Assembly: GCF_009498035.1 (NCBI RefSeq)
Contig: NZ_CP034550.1
Location: 7,440,001 to 7,504,000, forward strand
Direction: 5' to 3'
DNA length: 64,000 nt
Source of the DNA: Saccharothrix syringae
Lineage (GTDB): Bacteria > Actinomycetota > Actinomycetes > Mycobacteriales > Pseudonocardiaceae
Part shown: piece after piece, positions 1 through 7,164 of the stretch
Numbering within the stretch: position 1 is the first letter of the stretch
How the letters are laid out: each line of letters starts with the position of its first letter
Made by a program: the position numbers and the translations under genes
The notes under the pieces: generated by a model
Databases searched by the model: none
What the model was told of the DNA's origin: nothing
The model's input: only the letters and a program-made list of their open reading frames with translations

Positions 1-1
1 G

Positions 2-1459
2 CTGGGCGCGGAGCGGGTCGCGGCCGAGCCGGAGGCGGTGGCCGAGCTGCTGCTGTGCTGCAAGGGGTTTCCGCTGGCGCTGGGCGTGGTGGTCGGCCGC
101 GCGGTGGCGCACCCGGAGTTCCCGCTGGCGGCGCTGGCCGAGGAGCTGCGCGAGGCGGTGCTCGACCCGCTGGACGACGACAACCCGCCCGCCGGCCTGC
201 GGGCCGTGCTGTCCTGGTCGGTCCAGGCGCTGGCGGTCGAGCAGGCCCGGGTGCTCGCGCTGCTGGGCCTGGCGCCCGGTCCGGACATCGGCCTGCACGC
301 CGCCGCCGCGCTCGTCGGGCTGCCCGGGTCCGGCACCCGGTCGGTCCTGCGGGCCCTGGAGAACCTGCACCTGGTCGAGCAGCACAGCCCGGCGCGCTGG
401 CGCATGCACGACCTGGTCAAGACCTACGCCGCCGAGCAGGCCCACCGCGAGCTGCCCGAGGCCGACCGGGCCCGCGCGCTGGCCCGGCTGGTCGACCACC
501 ACCTGCACACCGCGCACGCCGCCGACCGGCTGCTGCACCCGTACCGGCCGCCGATCCGGCTGCCCGCGCCCCACCCCGGCAGCCGCCCCCGCGACCCGGG
601 CACCGCCGGCGCCGCGCTGGACTGGTTCACCGCCGAGCGGCACAACCTGCTGGCGCTGGTCCGCGAACCGCCCGCGCCCGGCACCGCCGGCCCGGTCTGG
701 CGGCTCGCCTGGGCGCTGGACACGTTCCTGTACCGGCAGGGGCACCTCGACGACGCGGTGGAGGTGTGGCGGGCCGGGCTGGCCGACGCCGAGCGGTACG
801 GAGACCCGGCCGTGCGGACCCTGGCCCACCGCCTGCTGGGCGCCGCGCTGACCTACGCCGACCGGCTCGACCCGGCCGCCGCGCACCTGACCGCCGCCCT
901 GGCGCTGGCCGAGGGCACCGGCGACCTCCTCGCCCAGGCCCACACCCACCGCTCGCTCGCGCAGGTCGCCGAGCGGCAGGGCCGGGGGCGGGACGCGGTG
1001 GAGCACGCCACCCGCGCCCTGGGGCTGTACCGGGGCCTGGGCCTGTCGGAGCTGGAGGCGCTGGCGCTCAACGCGGTCGGCTGGTACCTGGCCCGGGTGG
1101 GCGACCACGAGCGGGCGCGCGCCCACTGCGAGGCCGCCCTGGAGCTGGCGCGGGGCCGCCACCACGAGGTCGAGGCCGCCGCGCTGGACAGCCTGGCCTA
1201 CATCGCGCACCGCACCGGCGGGCACGACGTGGCCGTGGAGCACTACCGGCACGCCATCGCCCTGTTCCGCCTCCAGGGCGACGTGCACAGCGAGAGCGGC
1301 ACCCTCGAACGCCTGGGCCGCGCCTACCGGGCCCTGGGCCGGACCGACGAGGCCCGCCGGGCGTGGCGGCGGGCGGTCGAGCTGTACCGGGCCCAGCACC
1401 GCGCCGAGGAGGCCCGCGCGGTGGTGGCGCTGCTGCACGAGCTGGACCGGGACACGTGA
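2..1459 (+). CDS. NB-ARC/TPR transcriptional regulator, C-terminal part (5' truncated)
   Basis: The reading frame is open from the first bases of the window, so the gene starts upstream and only its last 485 or so codons are seen. The visible part begins in the C-terminal lobe of an NB-ARC ATPase (segments GFPLAL, RAVLSWS, LGLAPGPD and MHDLVKTYAA, the winged-helix end of the AfsR/SARP-type NB-ARC). Several tetratricopeptide repeats follow (for example HLTAALALAEGTGD, ALNAVGWYLARVGDHERA and SLAYIAHRTGGHDVA). Proteins of this type act as ATP-dependent cytoplasmic transcription regulators or signal sensors. The N-terminal effector domain, which could be BTAD or XRE, lies outside the window. It is closely related to the broken gene at 30540-32440. 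A 58-residue exported peptide gene follows 101 bp downstream. Confidence 0.85.
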   Translation: MGAERVAAEPEAVAELLLCCKGFPLALGVVVGRAVAHPEFPLAALAEELREAVLDPLDDDNPPAGLRAVLSWSVQALAVEQARVLALLGLAPGPDIGLHAAAALVGLPGSGTRSVLRALENLHLVEQHSPARWRMHDLVKTYAAEQAHRELPEADRARALARLVDHHLHTAHAADRLLHPYRPPIRLPAPHPGSRPRDPGTAGAALDWFTAERHNLLALVREPPAPGTAGPVWRLAWALDTFLYRQGHLDDAVEVWRAGLADAERYGDPAVRTLAHRLLGAALTYADRLDPAAAHLTAALALAEGTGDLLAQAHTHRSLAQVAERQGRGRDAVEHATRALGLYRGLGLSELEALALNAVGWYLARVGDHERARAHCEAALELARGRHHEVEAAALDSLAYIAHRTGGHDVAVEHYRHAIALFRLQGDVHSESGTLERLGRAYRALGRTDEARRAWRRAVELYRAQHRAEEARAVVALLHELDRDT

Positions 1460-1560
1460 GGTGGCAACGGCTTTCGCCTGATTGGTCGGTAGACCGGGCG
1501 TGGTGGCGCGAGGAGACTTCGCCGTGGTTTCCGGGCGTTCGACGGTGGGAGGGGCCTGGG

Positions 1561-1737
1561 ATGCAGAAGCCTCAACGGCTCGCGCTGGCAGCGGCGCTGG
1601 CCGCGGCACTGGGCATGACCGCGGTGGTCACGGCCCAGGCCCGCTCGGCCGCCGCGGACGGCGGTCACCAGGTGGTGGCGCCGCACCAGCTCACGACCGT
1701 CCCGCCATCGCCGTCGGACCCGAAACCCGGCAGCTGA
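1561..1737 (+). CDS. Small exported peptide (58 aa), hypothetical
   Basis: ATG start preceded by GGGAGGGGCCTGGG, a plausible Shine-Dalgarno region. The product has a short positive N-terminus (MQKPQR), a hydrophobic Ala/Leu helix at residues 7-24 and an AxA-type cleavage region around residues 25-35. A Pro/Ser-rich tail ending PSDPKPGS follows. This looks like a Sec-exported peptide whose mature part is only about 25 residues. It sits directly downstream of and co-oriented with the NB-ARC/TPR regulator gene. I do not recognise a family. The gene pair recalls regulator-signal-peptide cassettes, but that is inference from position and size only. It could also be a random ORF, although the signal-peptide architecture argues against it. 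Confidence 0.55.
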   Translation: MQKPQRLALAAALAAALGMTAVVTAQARSAAADGGHQVVAPHQLTTVPPSPSDPKPGS

Positions 1738-1830
1738 GCGCCGGTCGGCCGGGCACCGGGCCGACCGATCCCGAGCCGGCGCGGCGGGCGCCGAGCCGGA
1801 CCGACCGACCCCCAGCCGGCTCGGCACCGA

Positions 1831-1870
1831 CCGGCGAACACCAGCCGGCGAACACCGACCGGCGAACACC
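1831..1870. repeat. Short direct repeat, three copies of CCGGCGAACACC
   Basis: Three copies of the 12-mer occur at 1831-1842, 1845-1856 and 1859-1870, spaced 14 bp apart, between the small exported peptide and the converging FBP gene. The flanks carry related GCCGG/GACCGACC units. Nothing else is seen in 1738-1910. Confidence 0.7.
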
Positions 1871-1910
1871 AGCGCGGCTCCGCCCCCGTCCCCCTGCCGA
1901 CGAGCCCGGA

Positions 1911-2402
1911 TCAGCCCAGCACCCGGTCCAGGAACCGCGCCAGGTTGCCCGCGGTCCGCTCGACCTTCTCCTCCAGCGGGATCGACTCGTGCAGCCGCCC
2001 GCCGGGCCCCACCGGCTTGCGCCCCCGCACGTAGAGCGAGCAGGCCAGGTCCGCGCACAGGTAGGACCCGACCGAGTCGCCCTGCTGCCCTCCCCGACCG
2101 GCCTTGCGCGCGGTCATCAGCAGTACGCCACCACCCTCGTGCGTGGTCAGGCACAGCGAGCACATGGTGCGCCGCAGGTGCCCGGCCTGGCTCGCCCGCC
2201 GCAGGGCGATCCCGACCAACCGGTCCCCGACCTCGGCAACCAGGTAGGAGCGCTCCGGCGCCGAGGGGTCCCACCACCCCAGGAAGTCCAGGTCGTCCCA
2301 CGGCCGGTCGGCCAGGTCCCTCGGCACGCTCAGGCGCTTGGCCTCCCCCTTGCTGCAGTTGACGAACGACGCGCGGATGTCGCGTTCGGTGAGCGGTTTC
2401 AT
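1911..2402 (-). CDS. FBP domain protein (treble-clef zinc finger, EF-G-binding/FusB-like)
   Basis: A 163-residue protein starting at ATG 2402 (MKPLTERDIRASF). An upstream in-frame start would run across the operator and the TetR start, so it is not preferred. Four cysteines are spaced as in the C-terminal FBP/FusB zinc-binding domain: C81 and C84 (MCSLC), then C116 and C121 (LCADLAC). The family binds elongation factor G. FusB-type members rescue EF-G from fusidic acid, while actinobacterial single-domain members are uncharacterised. The region between the Cys pairs contains the usual MTARKAG-type basic stretch followed by GDSVG. It is divergent from the tetR gene at 2474 with a 71-bp shared operator region, so it is probably that repressor's target. 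Confidence 0.85.
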   Translation of the reverse strand: MKPLTERDIRASFVNCSKGEAKRLSVPRDLADRPWDDLDFLGWWDPSAPERSYLVAEVGDRLVGIALRRASQAGHLRRTMCSLCLTTHEGGGVLLMTARKAGRGGQQGDSVGSYLCADLACSLYVRGRKPVGPGGRLHESIPLEEKVERTAGNLARFLDRVLG

Positions 2403-2410
2403 GGTTGGCA

Positions 2411-2460
2411 CGCTAAGCTTCCTAGGACGTCTAGGCAAATGCTTAACACCCCTAGGCCCA
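2411..2460. promoter_or_regulatory. Divergent promoter/operator between FBP gene and tetR
   Basis: This is an A+T-richer island in very G+C-rich DNA. It holds an inverted repeat, CCTAGGACGTCTAGG (2421-2435), with an ACGT core, plus a further CCCCTAGG at 2449-2456 and GCTAAGC/GCTTAAC half-sites at 2412 and 2441. Its place between two divergent genes, one of them TetR-type, makes it a likely autoregulatory operator. Confidence 0.6.
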
Positions 2461-2473
2461 GCGAAGGAGGCGC

Positions 2474-3040
2474 ATGTCACGCGCGGGGTTGACCGCCGAA
2501 CGGCTGACCGAGGGCGCGGCCGAACTCGCGGACGAGATCGGCTTCGACAACGTGACCGTCACCGCGCTGGCGCGGCGGTTCGGCGTCCGGGACGCAAGCC
2601 TGTACTCGCACGTCAAGAACGCCCAGGAGCTGCGCACGAGGGTGGCGGCGCTGGCGCTGTCCGAGCTGGCCGACCGGGTGGCCGCCGCCCTGGCCGGGCG
2701 CGCGGGCCGGGACGCGCTGGCCGCCTTCGCCGACGCCTACCGGGCCTACGCCAAGCAGCACCCGGGCCGGTACGCCGCCCTCCGGATCCCGCTCGACCCG
2801 ACCGGGCCGGCGGCCGACGCGGCCCGCCGGCACTCGGAGCTGACCAGGGCGCTGCTGCGCGAGTACCGGCTGGCCGAGGACGACGAGACCGACGCGGTGC
2901 GGATGCTGCACGGCTTCTGCCACGGCTACGTGAGCCTGGAGAAGTCGGGCGGGTTCGACCACCACCCGCGCCACGTCGACGACTCGTGGGCCCGGTCGGT
3001 GGCCGCCCTGGACGGCCTGCTGCGCAACTGGCCCGCCTGA
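2474..3040 (+). CDS. TetR/AcrR-family transcriptional repressor
   Basis: 188 residues, ATG 2474 with GGAGG at 2466-2470. Residues 5-50 form the TetR DNA-binding domain. The recognition part is VTVTALARRFGVRDASLYSHVKN (motif around residues 28-50), with the characteristic SLYSHVKN that replaces the usual LYYHF. The C-terminal ligand domain (about 85-185) contains HGFCHGYVSLE, as in the TetR_C_33/WHG subfamily. Such proteins repress a divergent neighbour until a small ligand binds, here most likely the FBP gene. The 3' end lies 2 bp from the converging SgcJ-like gene. Confidence 0.9.
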   Translation: MSRAGLTAERLTEGAAELADEIGFDNVTVTALARRFGVRDASLYSHVKNAQELRTRVAALALSELADRVAAALAGRAGRDALAAFADAYRAYAKQHPGRYAALRIPLDPTGPAADAARRHSELTRALLREYRLAEDDETDAVRMLHGFCHGYVSLEKSGGFDHHPRHVDDSWARSVAALDGLLRNWPA

Positions 3041-3042
3041 GG

Positions 3043-3450
3043 TCAGGACCCGACCACCGGCGTGTTCTGGCAGGCGGTCAACAACCACTCCCCGTCCTCT
3101 CGGGACATCACGTACAGCGGGCTGCCCTCGGACTGGTCGCCGACCGGCTCCCCCGCGGCCGTGGAGTAGCGCTGGCGCACCTTCACGGCCGCGACGTCCG
3201 GGCGGATGAACAGCACGTGCACGACCTCGTAGGTCGCCCTGAGGTCCCGCATCGCACCCGGCAGCACCTGCCGGGTGAAGGCCGCGATCTCGTCCCGGCC
3301 GGTGAGGCGCTTGCCGTGGGCGGTGGTCCAGATGGCGTCGGACCGGAAGAGGGCGACGAACTCGTCGACCAGCTCGTGCCGCTGCGCGTGCTCGACCCGG
3401 GCCACGACCTGCTTGATCGCCTCGACGTCCGCGTTCTGCTCGGTGTTCAC
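3043..3450 (-). CDS. SgcJ/EcaC-type NTF2-like protein
   Basis: 135 residues, GTG start at 3450 preceded by GAGG (3457-3460 on the minus strand). The whole protein is one NTF2/SnoaL-like alpha+beta fold: an N-terminal helix pair with VDEFVALFRSDAIW, then TGRDEIAAFTRQVL, then strands VHVLFIRPDVAAVKVRQR and a final WLLTACQNTPV. SgcJ/EcaC proteins occur in enediyne clusters and in stress-linked loci; their chemistry is undefined. It is the last gene of the sigma-MFS-PEPM string, 34 bp downstream of the PEP-mutase-like gene, so it is probably co-transcribed. No enediyne genes are present here. Confidence 0.8.
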   Translation of the reverse strand: MNTEQNADVEAIKQVVARVEHAQRHELVDEFVALFRSDAIWTTAHGKRLTGRDEIAAFTRQVLPGAMRDLRATYEVVHVLFIRPDVAAVKVRQRYSTAAGEPVGDQSEGSPLYVMSREDGEWLLTACQNTPVVGS

Positions 3451-3484
3451 GGGTACCAGCCTCGTACCTCGATCTTGGTCGAGG

Positions 3485-4258
3485 TCAACCGCCGGTGACC
3501 CGGCGCACCTCCTCCACGGCCGCCCTGAAACCCGCGAGGGCTTCGCGGTGGAAGCGCGGCCCGTAGGACACCCTGGCCACGCCCACCTCCCGCAGCGCGG
3601 CCAGGTCCAGGCGGTCGCCGGTGTTGCCGTTGACCGGGCCGGGCAGCTCGGCCACGAGGGTGGCGATCACGTCCCGGTCGCGCACGCCGATCGGGTAGAC
3701 GCAGTCGGCGCCCGCCTCCAGGTAGAGCCGCCCCCGCCGCACCGCCTCGGCGACCCGCTCGCCCTCGGGCACCCCGGAGGCGGGCAGGAAGGTGTCGACG
3801 CGGGCGTTGACCACGACCGGGACCCCGGCGGCGACCGCGGCGGACCGGACGTCGGCCAGCCGGCGCGCCTGCGCGCCCGCGTCGACCAGGCCGCCGGCGC
3901 GGTGGTCGGTGTCCTCCAGGTTGCAGCCGACCGCGCCGACCTCCAGCAGCCGGTCCACCAGCTCCCGGGCGGGCAGCCCGTAACCCGCCTCGGCGTCCAC
4001 GGTGACCGGGACGGGCACCGCCCGGGCGATCCGCCCCGCCGCGGCGAACATCTCCCGCCACGGCGCGCCCTCCCCGTCGGGGTGGCCGAGCACCGCCGAG
4101 ACGGCGGCGCTGGCCGTGGCGACCGCGGGGAACCCCGCCTCGGCCACGATGGCCGCGCTGGCGGCGTCCCACGCGTTGGGCAGCACGAGCATCTCCCCGC
4201 GGTGCAGCTCGCGGAGCCTCTCGGCACGGGCCGCCAGCACGGCGAAGTCGACGGTCAT
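3485..4258 (-). CDS. Isocitrate lyase/PEP mutase-superfamily protein
   Basis: 257 residues from ATG 4258, overlapping the MFS stop by 4 bp (ATGA). The protein is a single (beta/alpha)8 barrel: LPNAWDAASAAIVAEAGF near the N-terminus, the metal-binding TVDAEAGYG (replacing DxDTGYG), NLEDTDHRAGG, and VVNARVDTFL. The KKCGH cysteine of true isocitrate lyase is missing, so it belongs to the PEP mutase/oxaloacetate hydrolase-like branch that cleaves or rearranges C-C or C-P bonds of 2-oxo or phospho acids. The substrate is unknown. Translational coupling with the sigma/MFS genes suggests it is part of that sigma factor's stress regulon. Confidence 0.88.
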   Translation of the reverse strand: MTVDFAVLAARAERLRELHRGEMLVLPNAWDAASAAIVAEAGFPAVATASAAVSAVLGHPDGEGAPWREMFAAAGRIARAVPVPVTVDAEAGYGLPARELVDRLLEVGAVGCNLEDTDHRAGGLVDAGAQARRLADVRSAAVAAGVPVVVNARVDTFLPASGVPEGERVAEAVRRGRLYLEAGADCVYPIGVRDRDVIATLVAELPGPVNGNTGDRLDLAALREVGVARVSYGPRFHREALAGFRAAVEEVRRVTGG

Positions 4259-5163
4259 CGGTTCCCCCCAAGTCGGACAGCGGTCGGACGGGTGGCGGGC
4301 ATGCCGAGCGCGCAGAGCACGCCGCCGACCGCGAACGCGGTGACCACGCCCATCGCCGCGGTGAAGCCGCGGCTGAACTGCTCGGCCGACGAGTAGCCCC
4401 CGACGGCCGCGAAGACGGCGACCGGGACCGCCACGCCGAACACGCCGCCGAGGATGCGCAGCACCGTGAACGCCCCCGACGCCTGGCCGATCTCCTGCGG
4501 CCGCACCGCCCCGACCACCGCCTTCTGCGCCGCGGGCACGGCCGTGGTCAGCCCGGCACCGCCGACGACCAGGGCGGGCAGCACCTCGGCGCTGCCCCAG
4601 CCCGCCGCGTTCCCGCGGACCAGGGCCCGGACGACGCCGAACGCGCCCGCGGTCACGCCGACCGGCAGGTTCAGCCAGAAGACCCACTGCCAGGCCAGGC
4701 CCTCGGCCACCACGCCGCCGACGAACGGGCCGCTGAACGCGGCCAGCCCGGTGACGCCCGGGTGGAGCCCCATCGCCCGACCCCGCCGCGCCGCCGGGAA
4801 GGCCGCGCTGACCAGGGTCAGCGGCAGCACCATCGCGGCGCCCGCGCCCCGCACCGCCCGGGCCGCGATCAGGGCACCGATGCCCGGTGCCGGCGCGCAG
4901 GCTGCCGACGCGGCGGTGAACACCACCAGCCCGAGCACGAACACCCGGCGGCGGCCGAACCGGTCACCCAGCGCCGCCCCGGTCGGCGGCAGCACCGCGA
5001 ACGCCGGGTTGTACGCGTCGACCGTCCACTCCAGCGTCTCCACCGGTGCCGCCGGGTCCTGCCGGATCGTGCTCAACGCCGTGGTCACGACCAGGCTGTC
5101 CAGCGGCATCACGAACGACGCCGGCGAGGCCGGCCCCGGCACCCACGCCTGCCCGGGGTTCAC
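4255..5163 (-). CDS. MFS efflux transporter with internal deletion (DHA2-like, probably non-functional)
   Basis: 302 residues from GTG 5163, which overlaps the sigma factor stop (GTGA); an alternative GTG lies at 5181. The N-terminal half is a normal drug:H+ antiporter: DRFGRRRVFVLGL in the cytoplasmic loop, then [16 protein letters not shown] and SGPFVGGVVAEGLAWQWVFW. After NAAGWGSAEVLPALVVGGAGL the sequence jumps to RPQEIGQASGAFTVLRILGG, which belongs to the last third of DHA2 pumps (14 membrane helices, about 480 residues). Roughly 170-180 residues, or about five to six helices, are therefore missing in frame. The reading frame remains open and coupled to both neighbours. It could be a relic or a reduced protein. 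Confidence 0.75.
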   Translation of the reverse strand: MNPGQAWVPGPASPASFVMPLDSLVVTTALSTIRQDPAAPVETLEWTVDAYNPAFAVLPPTGAALGDRFGRRRVFVLGLVVFTAASAACAPAPGIGALIAARAVRGAGAAMVLPLTLVSAAFPAARRGRAMGLHPGVTGLAAFSGPFVGGVVAEGLAWQWVFWLNLPVGVTAGAFGVVRALVRGNAAGWGSAEVLPALVVGGAGLTTAVPAAQKAVVGAVRPQEIGQASGAFTVLRILGGVFGVAVPVAVFAAVGGYSSAEQFSRGFTAAMGVVTAFAVGGVLCALGMPATRPTAVRLGGNR

Positions 5164-6227
5164 CCGCCGTTCCCGTCCCACCCGGCGCGCAGGGACCGGG
5201 GCAGCCCGAACACCGCCAGCAGCGAGTTGTCCACGAACCGGGTCAGCGCGGCGACCCGGTCACCGCTCAGGGTCAGCACCAGCACCCCGTGGGCGTGCAG
5301 CACCGGCGTGCGCGGGTCGCGCAGGTAGCAGCCGAACGCCGGCTGGCCGTTGGCCCGGGTCGGGACCAGCACGTGCCGGCTGCGCCCGCACAGCGACACC
5401 GAGCCCAGGAAGTTCCGCACGTCGGCCAGGCCCCGGTACTCCAGCGGCAGCGGCGGCATGGTCAGCCGCACGTCGTCGGTCAGCAGGGCCACCACCGCGT
5501 CGACGTCACCGGCCTGGAAGGCGCGGGTGAAGTCGGCCACCACGCGGCGCTCCCGCGGCGAGCCCGGCAGCGGCGCGCTCTCCCGGTCGGCACCGGGCAG
5601 CTCCCGCGCCAGCACGGCCCGCGCCCGCTTCAGCGCGCCGTTCACCGCGTTCTCGGTGGTCTCCAGCACGGCCGCCACCTCGGCGGCCCGGAACCCCAGC
5701 ACGTCCCGCAGCACCAGCACGACGCGCTGCCGCGGCGGCAGCTCCTGGAGCGCGGCCAGGAACGCCAGCGACACCGACTCGCCCAGCTCGTAGCGCGCCT
5801 CGGGGCCGGGCGCGAGGTCGGGGACCTCGTCGAGCAGCACGTCCGGGCAGGGCTCCAGCCAGCTCGGTTCCGCGCGGCGGTGCGACGGCTCGGGCAACGG
5901 GACCCCCGGCTGGTGGAGAGCGCGCTCGTGCGGCCGGCGGGCGCCGTCCCGCAGCGCGTTGAGGCAGCGGTTGGTCGCGATCCGGTAGAGCCACGTCCGC
6001 ACGGACGCGCGCCCCTCGAAGCCGCCGATCCCGCGCCACGCCGCCAGCAGCGTCTCCTGCACCAGGTCCTCGGCGTCCTGCACCGAGCCCAGGACGCGGT
6101 AGCAGTGCACCTGCAGCTCGCGCCGGTGCGGTTCGACGAGCCGGCGGAACGCCTCGCCGTCACCGCCCCGCGCCAGCGCCAGCAGCTCCTCGGTCGAGCG
6201 CGGCGCGCGCTCCCCGGTCCCTCGCAT
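5160..6227 (-). CDS. ECF-type sigma-70 factor with SnoaL-like C-terminal domain (SigG-like)
   Basis: 355 residues, ATG 6227 with GAGGGGA upstream. Region 2 is at residues about 12-80 (ALARGGDGEAFRRLVEPHRRE, DAEDLVQETLLAAWRG, RTWLYRIATNRCLN) and region 4 at about 165-220 (LPPRQRVVLVLRDVLGFRAAEVA). A SnoaL/NTF2 fold of about 130 residues follows (ADFTRAFQAGDVDAVVALLTDDV to the end). This matches the SigG/TIGR02960-type extracytoplasmic-function sigma factors, which have no anti-sigma partner and are thought to be controlled by their own C-terminal domain. It leads a tightly coupled operon with the MFS, PEPM-like and SgcJ-like genes. Confidence 0.92.
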   Translation of the reverse strand: MRGTGERAPRSTEELLALARGGDGEAFRRLVEPHRRELQVHCYRVLGSVQDAEDLVQETLLAAWRGIGGFEGRASVRTWLYRIATNRCLNALRDGARRPHERALHQPGVPLPEPSHRRAEPSWLEPCPDVLLDEVPDLAPGPEARYELGESVSLAFLAALQELPPRQRVVLVLRDVLGFRAAEVAAVLETTENAVNGALKRARAVLARELPGADRESAPLPGSPRERRVVADFTRAFQAGDVDAVVALLTDDVRLTMPPLPLEYRGLADVRNFLGSVSLCGRSRHVLVPTRANGQPAFGCYLRDPRTPVLHAHGVLVLTLSGDRVAALTRFVDNSLLAVFGLPRSLRAGWDGNGG

Positions 6228-6308
6228 GTGTCGTCCCCTCGTGTGATCGTCCTCGAAGGGGTGGACACCGCCGGCACCGGGAAGTGGTCGCCGCCCGCCG
6301 TTCTTCTT

Positions 6309-6695
6309 TCAGTCCAGGACGGCGGTGGCCTCCACCTCCACCAGGTGCTCGGGCACGTCCAGGGCGGCGACGCCGAGCAGCGTGGCCGGTGGCACGGGGG
6401 TTGCCCCCAGCCGCGCGGCGGCCCGCTCGATGCCCGCCAGCAGCAGGGGCATCTTGTCCGGCGTCCAGTCGACGACGTGGACGTTCAGCTTCGCCACGTC
6501 GGCGAAGGAGGCACCGACCCCGGCCAGGGCGGTGGCGACGTTGAGGTAGCACTGCTCGACCTGGGCGGCGAGGTCGCCGCCGTCCCAGGCGACCTGCCCG
6601 GCGACGAAGACCAGCTTCGAGCCGGTCGCGACCGACACCTGCCGGTAGACGTCGATCTTCGGCAGCCCGTCGGGGTCGATGAAGGTGATGGTCAT
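6309..6695 (-). CDS. RidA/YjgF/YER057c family protein
   Basis: 128 residues from ATG 6695. It shows the RidA core: LVFVAGQVAWDGGDLAAQVEQ near residues 30-50, then VAKLNVHVVDWTPDK, and the C-terminal VPPATLLGVAALDVPEHLVEVEATAV. The canonical imine deaminase has an Arg in the RNCV-type strand. Here that region reads PPATLLGV, so deamination of 2-aminoacrylate is not certain and it may be one of the Rid subfamilies of unknown substrate. It is divergent from the HxlR regulator gene over an 88-bp spacer with a clear dyad, so it is likely the regulator's target. Confidence 0.88.
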   Translation of the reverse strand: MTITFIDPDGLPKIDVYRQVSVATGSKLVFVAGQVAWDGGDLAAQVEQCYLNVATALAGVGASFADVAKLNVHVVDWTPDKMPLLLAGIERAAARLGATPVPPATLLGVAALDVPEHLVEVEATAVLD

Positions 6696-6713
6696 TGCTC
6701 CCGCTCTCTTGTG

Positions 6714-6726
6714 GTTACCGGGTAAC
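6714..6726. promoter_or_regulatory. Dyad operator between ridA-like gene and hxlR-like gene
   Basis: A perfect inverted repeat, GTTACC-G-GGTAAC, lies in the 88-bp spacer between divergent genes, 19 bp upstream of the RidA start and 57 bp upstream of the HxlR start. This position and symmetry are as expected for an HxlR dimer site. Confidence 0.65.
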
Positions 6727-6783
6727 TGTAGGAGAGTGTGCGCTGACCTGGAAGAACGCACTTTTTGGAAACTGAGGAACCTC

Positions 6784-7164
6784 ATGGTGACCAAGCAGTA
6801 CGCGGGCTCGCCCGACGAAGCGGACCTGCGGCGCGCGGACTCCCTGGCGCGCGAGATCTTCTCCGACGTGGCCAACAAGTGGGCGCTGCTGATCATCGAG
6901 GCGCTGGGCGAGCGCACCCGGCGGTTCGGCGAGCTGCGCGACGAGGTGGAGGGCGTCAGCCACAAGATGCTCACCCAGAACCTGCGCATGCTGGAGCGCA
7001 ACGGCCTGGTGGAGCGCACCGTGCACGCCACCGTGCCGCCCCGGGTCGACTACACCCTCACCGAACCGGGCCGGGCCCTGCGGCGGACCGTGGACCTGAT
7101 GTGCGACTGGACCCACCGGTACCTCGGTCACATCGAGGACTCCCGCCGCCGGTTCGACGGGTGA
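6784..7164 (+). CDS. HxlR-family winged-helix transcriptional regulator
   Basis: 126 residues from ATG 6784 (MVTKQ), with GAGG at 6774-6777; an open upstream extension would read through the operator and is not used. Residues 20-110 form the HxlR winged helix: VANKWALLIIEALGERTRRFGELRD, then VSHKMLTQNLRMLERNGLVERT, then VDYTLTEPGRALRR. Proteins of this family respond to reactive aldehydes, redox or metabolites. The adjacent RidA gene suggests a reactive-metabolite response. Its 3' end overlaps the converging MFS gene by 107 bp. Confidence 0.92.
   Translation: MVTKQYAGSPDEADLRRADSLAREIFSDVANKWALLIIEALGERTRRFGELRDEVEGVSHKMLTQNLRMLERNGLVERTVHATVPPRVDYTLTEPGRALRRTVDLMCDWTHRYLGHIEDSRRRFDG

Noticed and set aside
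3485..4687. 400-residue version of the PEP-mutase-like protein
   Set aside because: The extra 143 N-terminal residues are the out-of-frame translation of the MFS gene; the ATG at 4258 with ATGA overlap starts the conserved fold.
3043..6227. Possible enediyne or phosphonate cluster suggested by SgcJ-like and PEP-mutase-like genes
   Set aside because: No enediyne PKS, no phosphonopyruvate decarboxylase and no other pathway gene nearby; both families are also common in stress operons.
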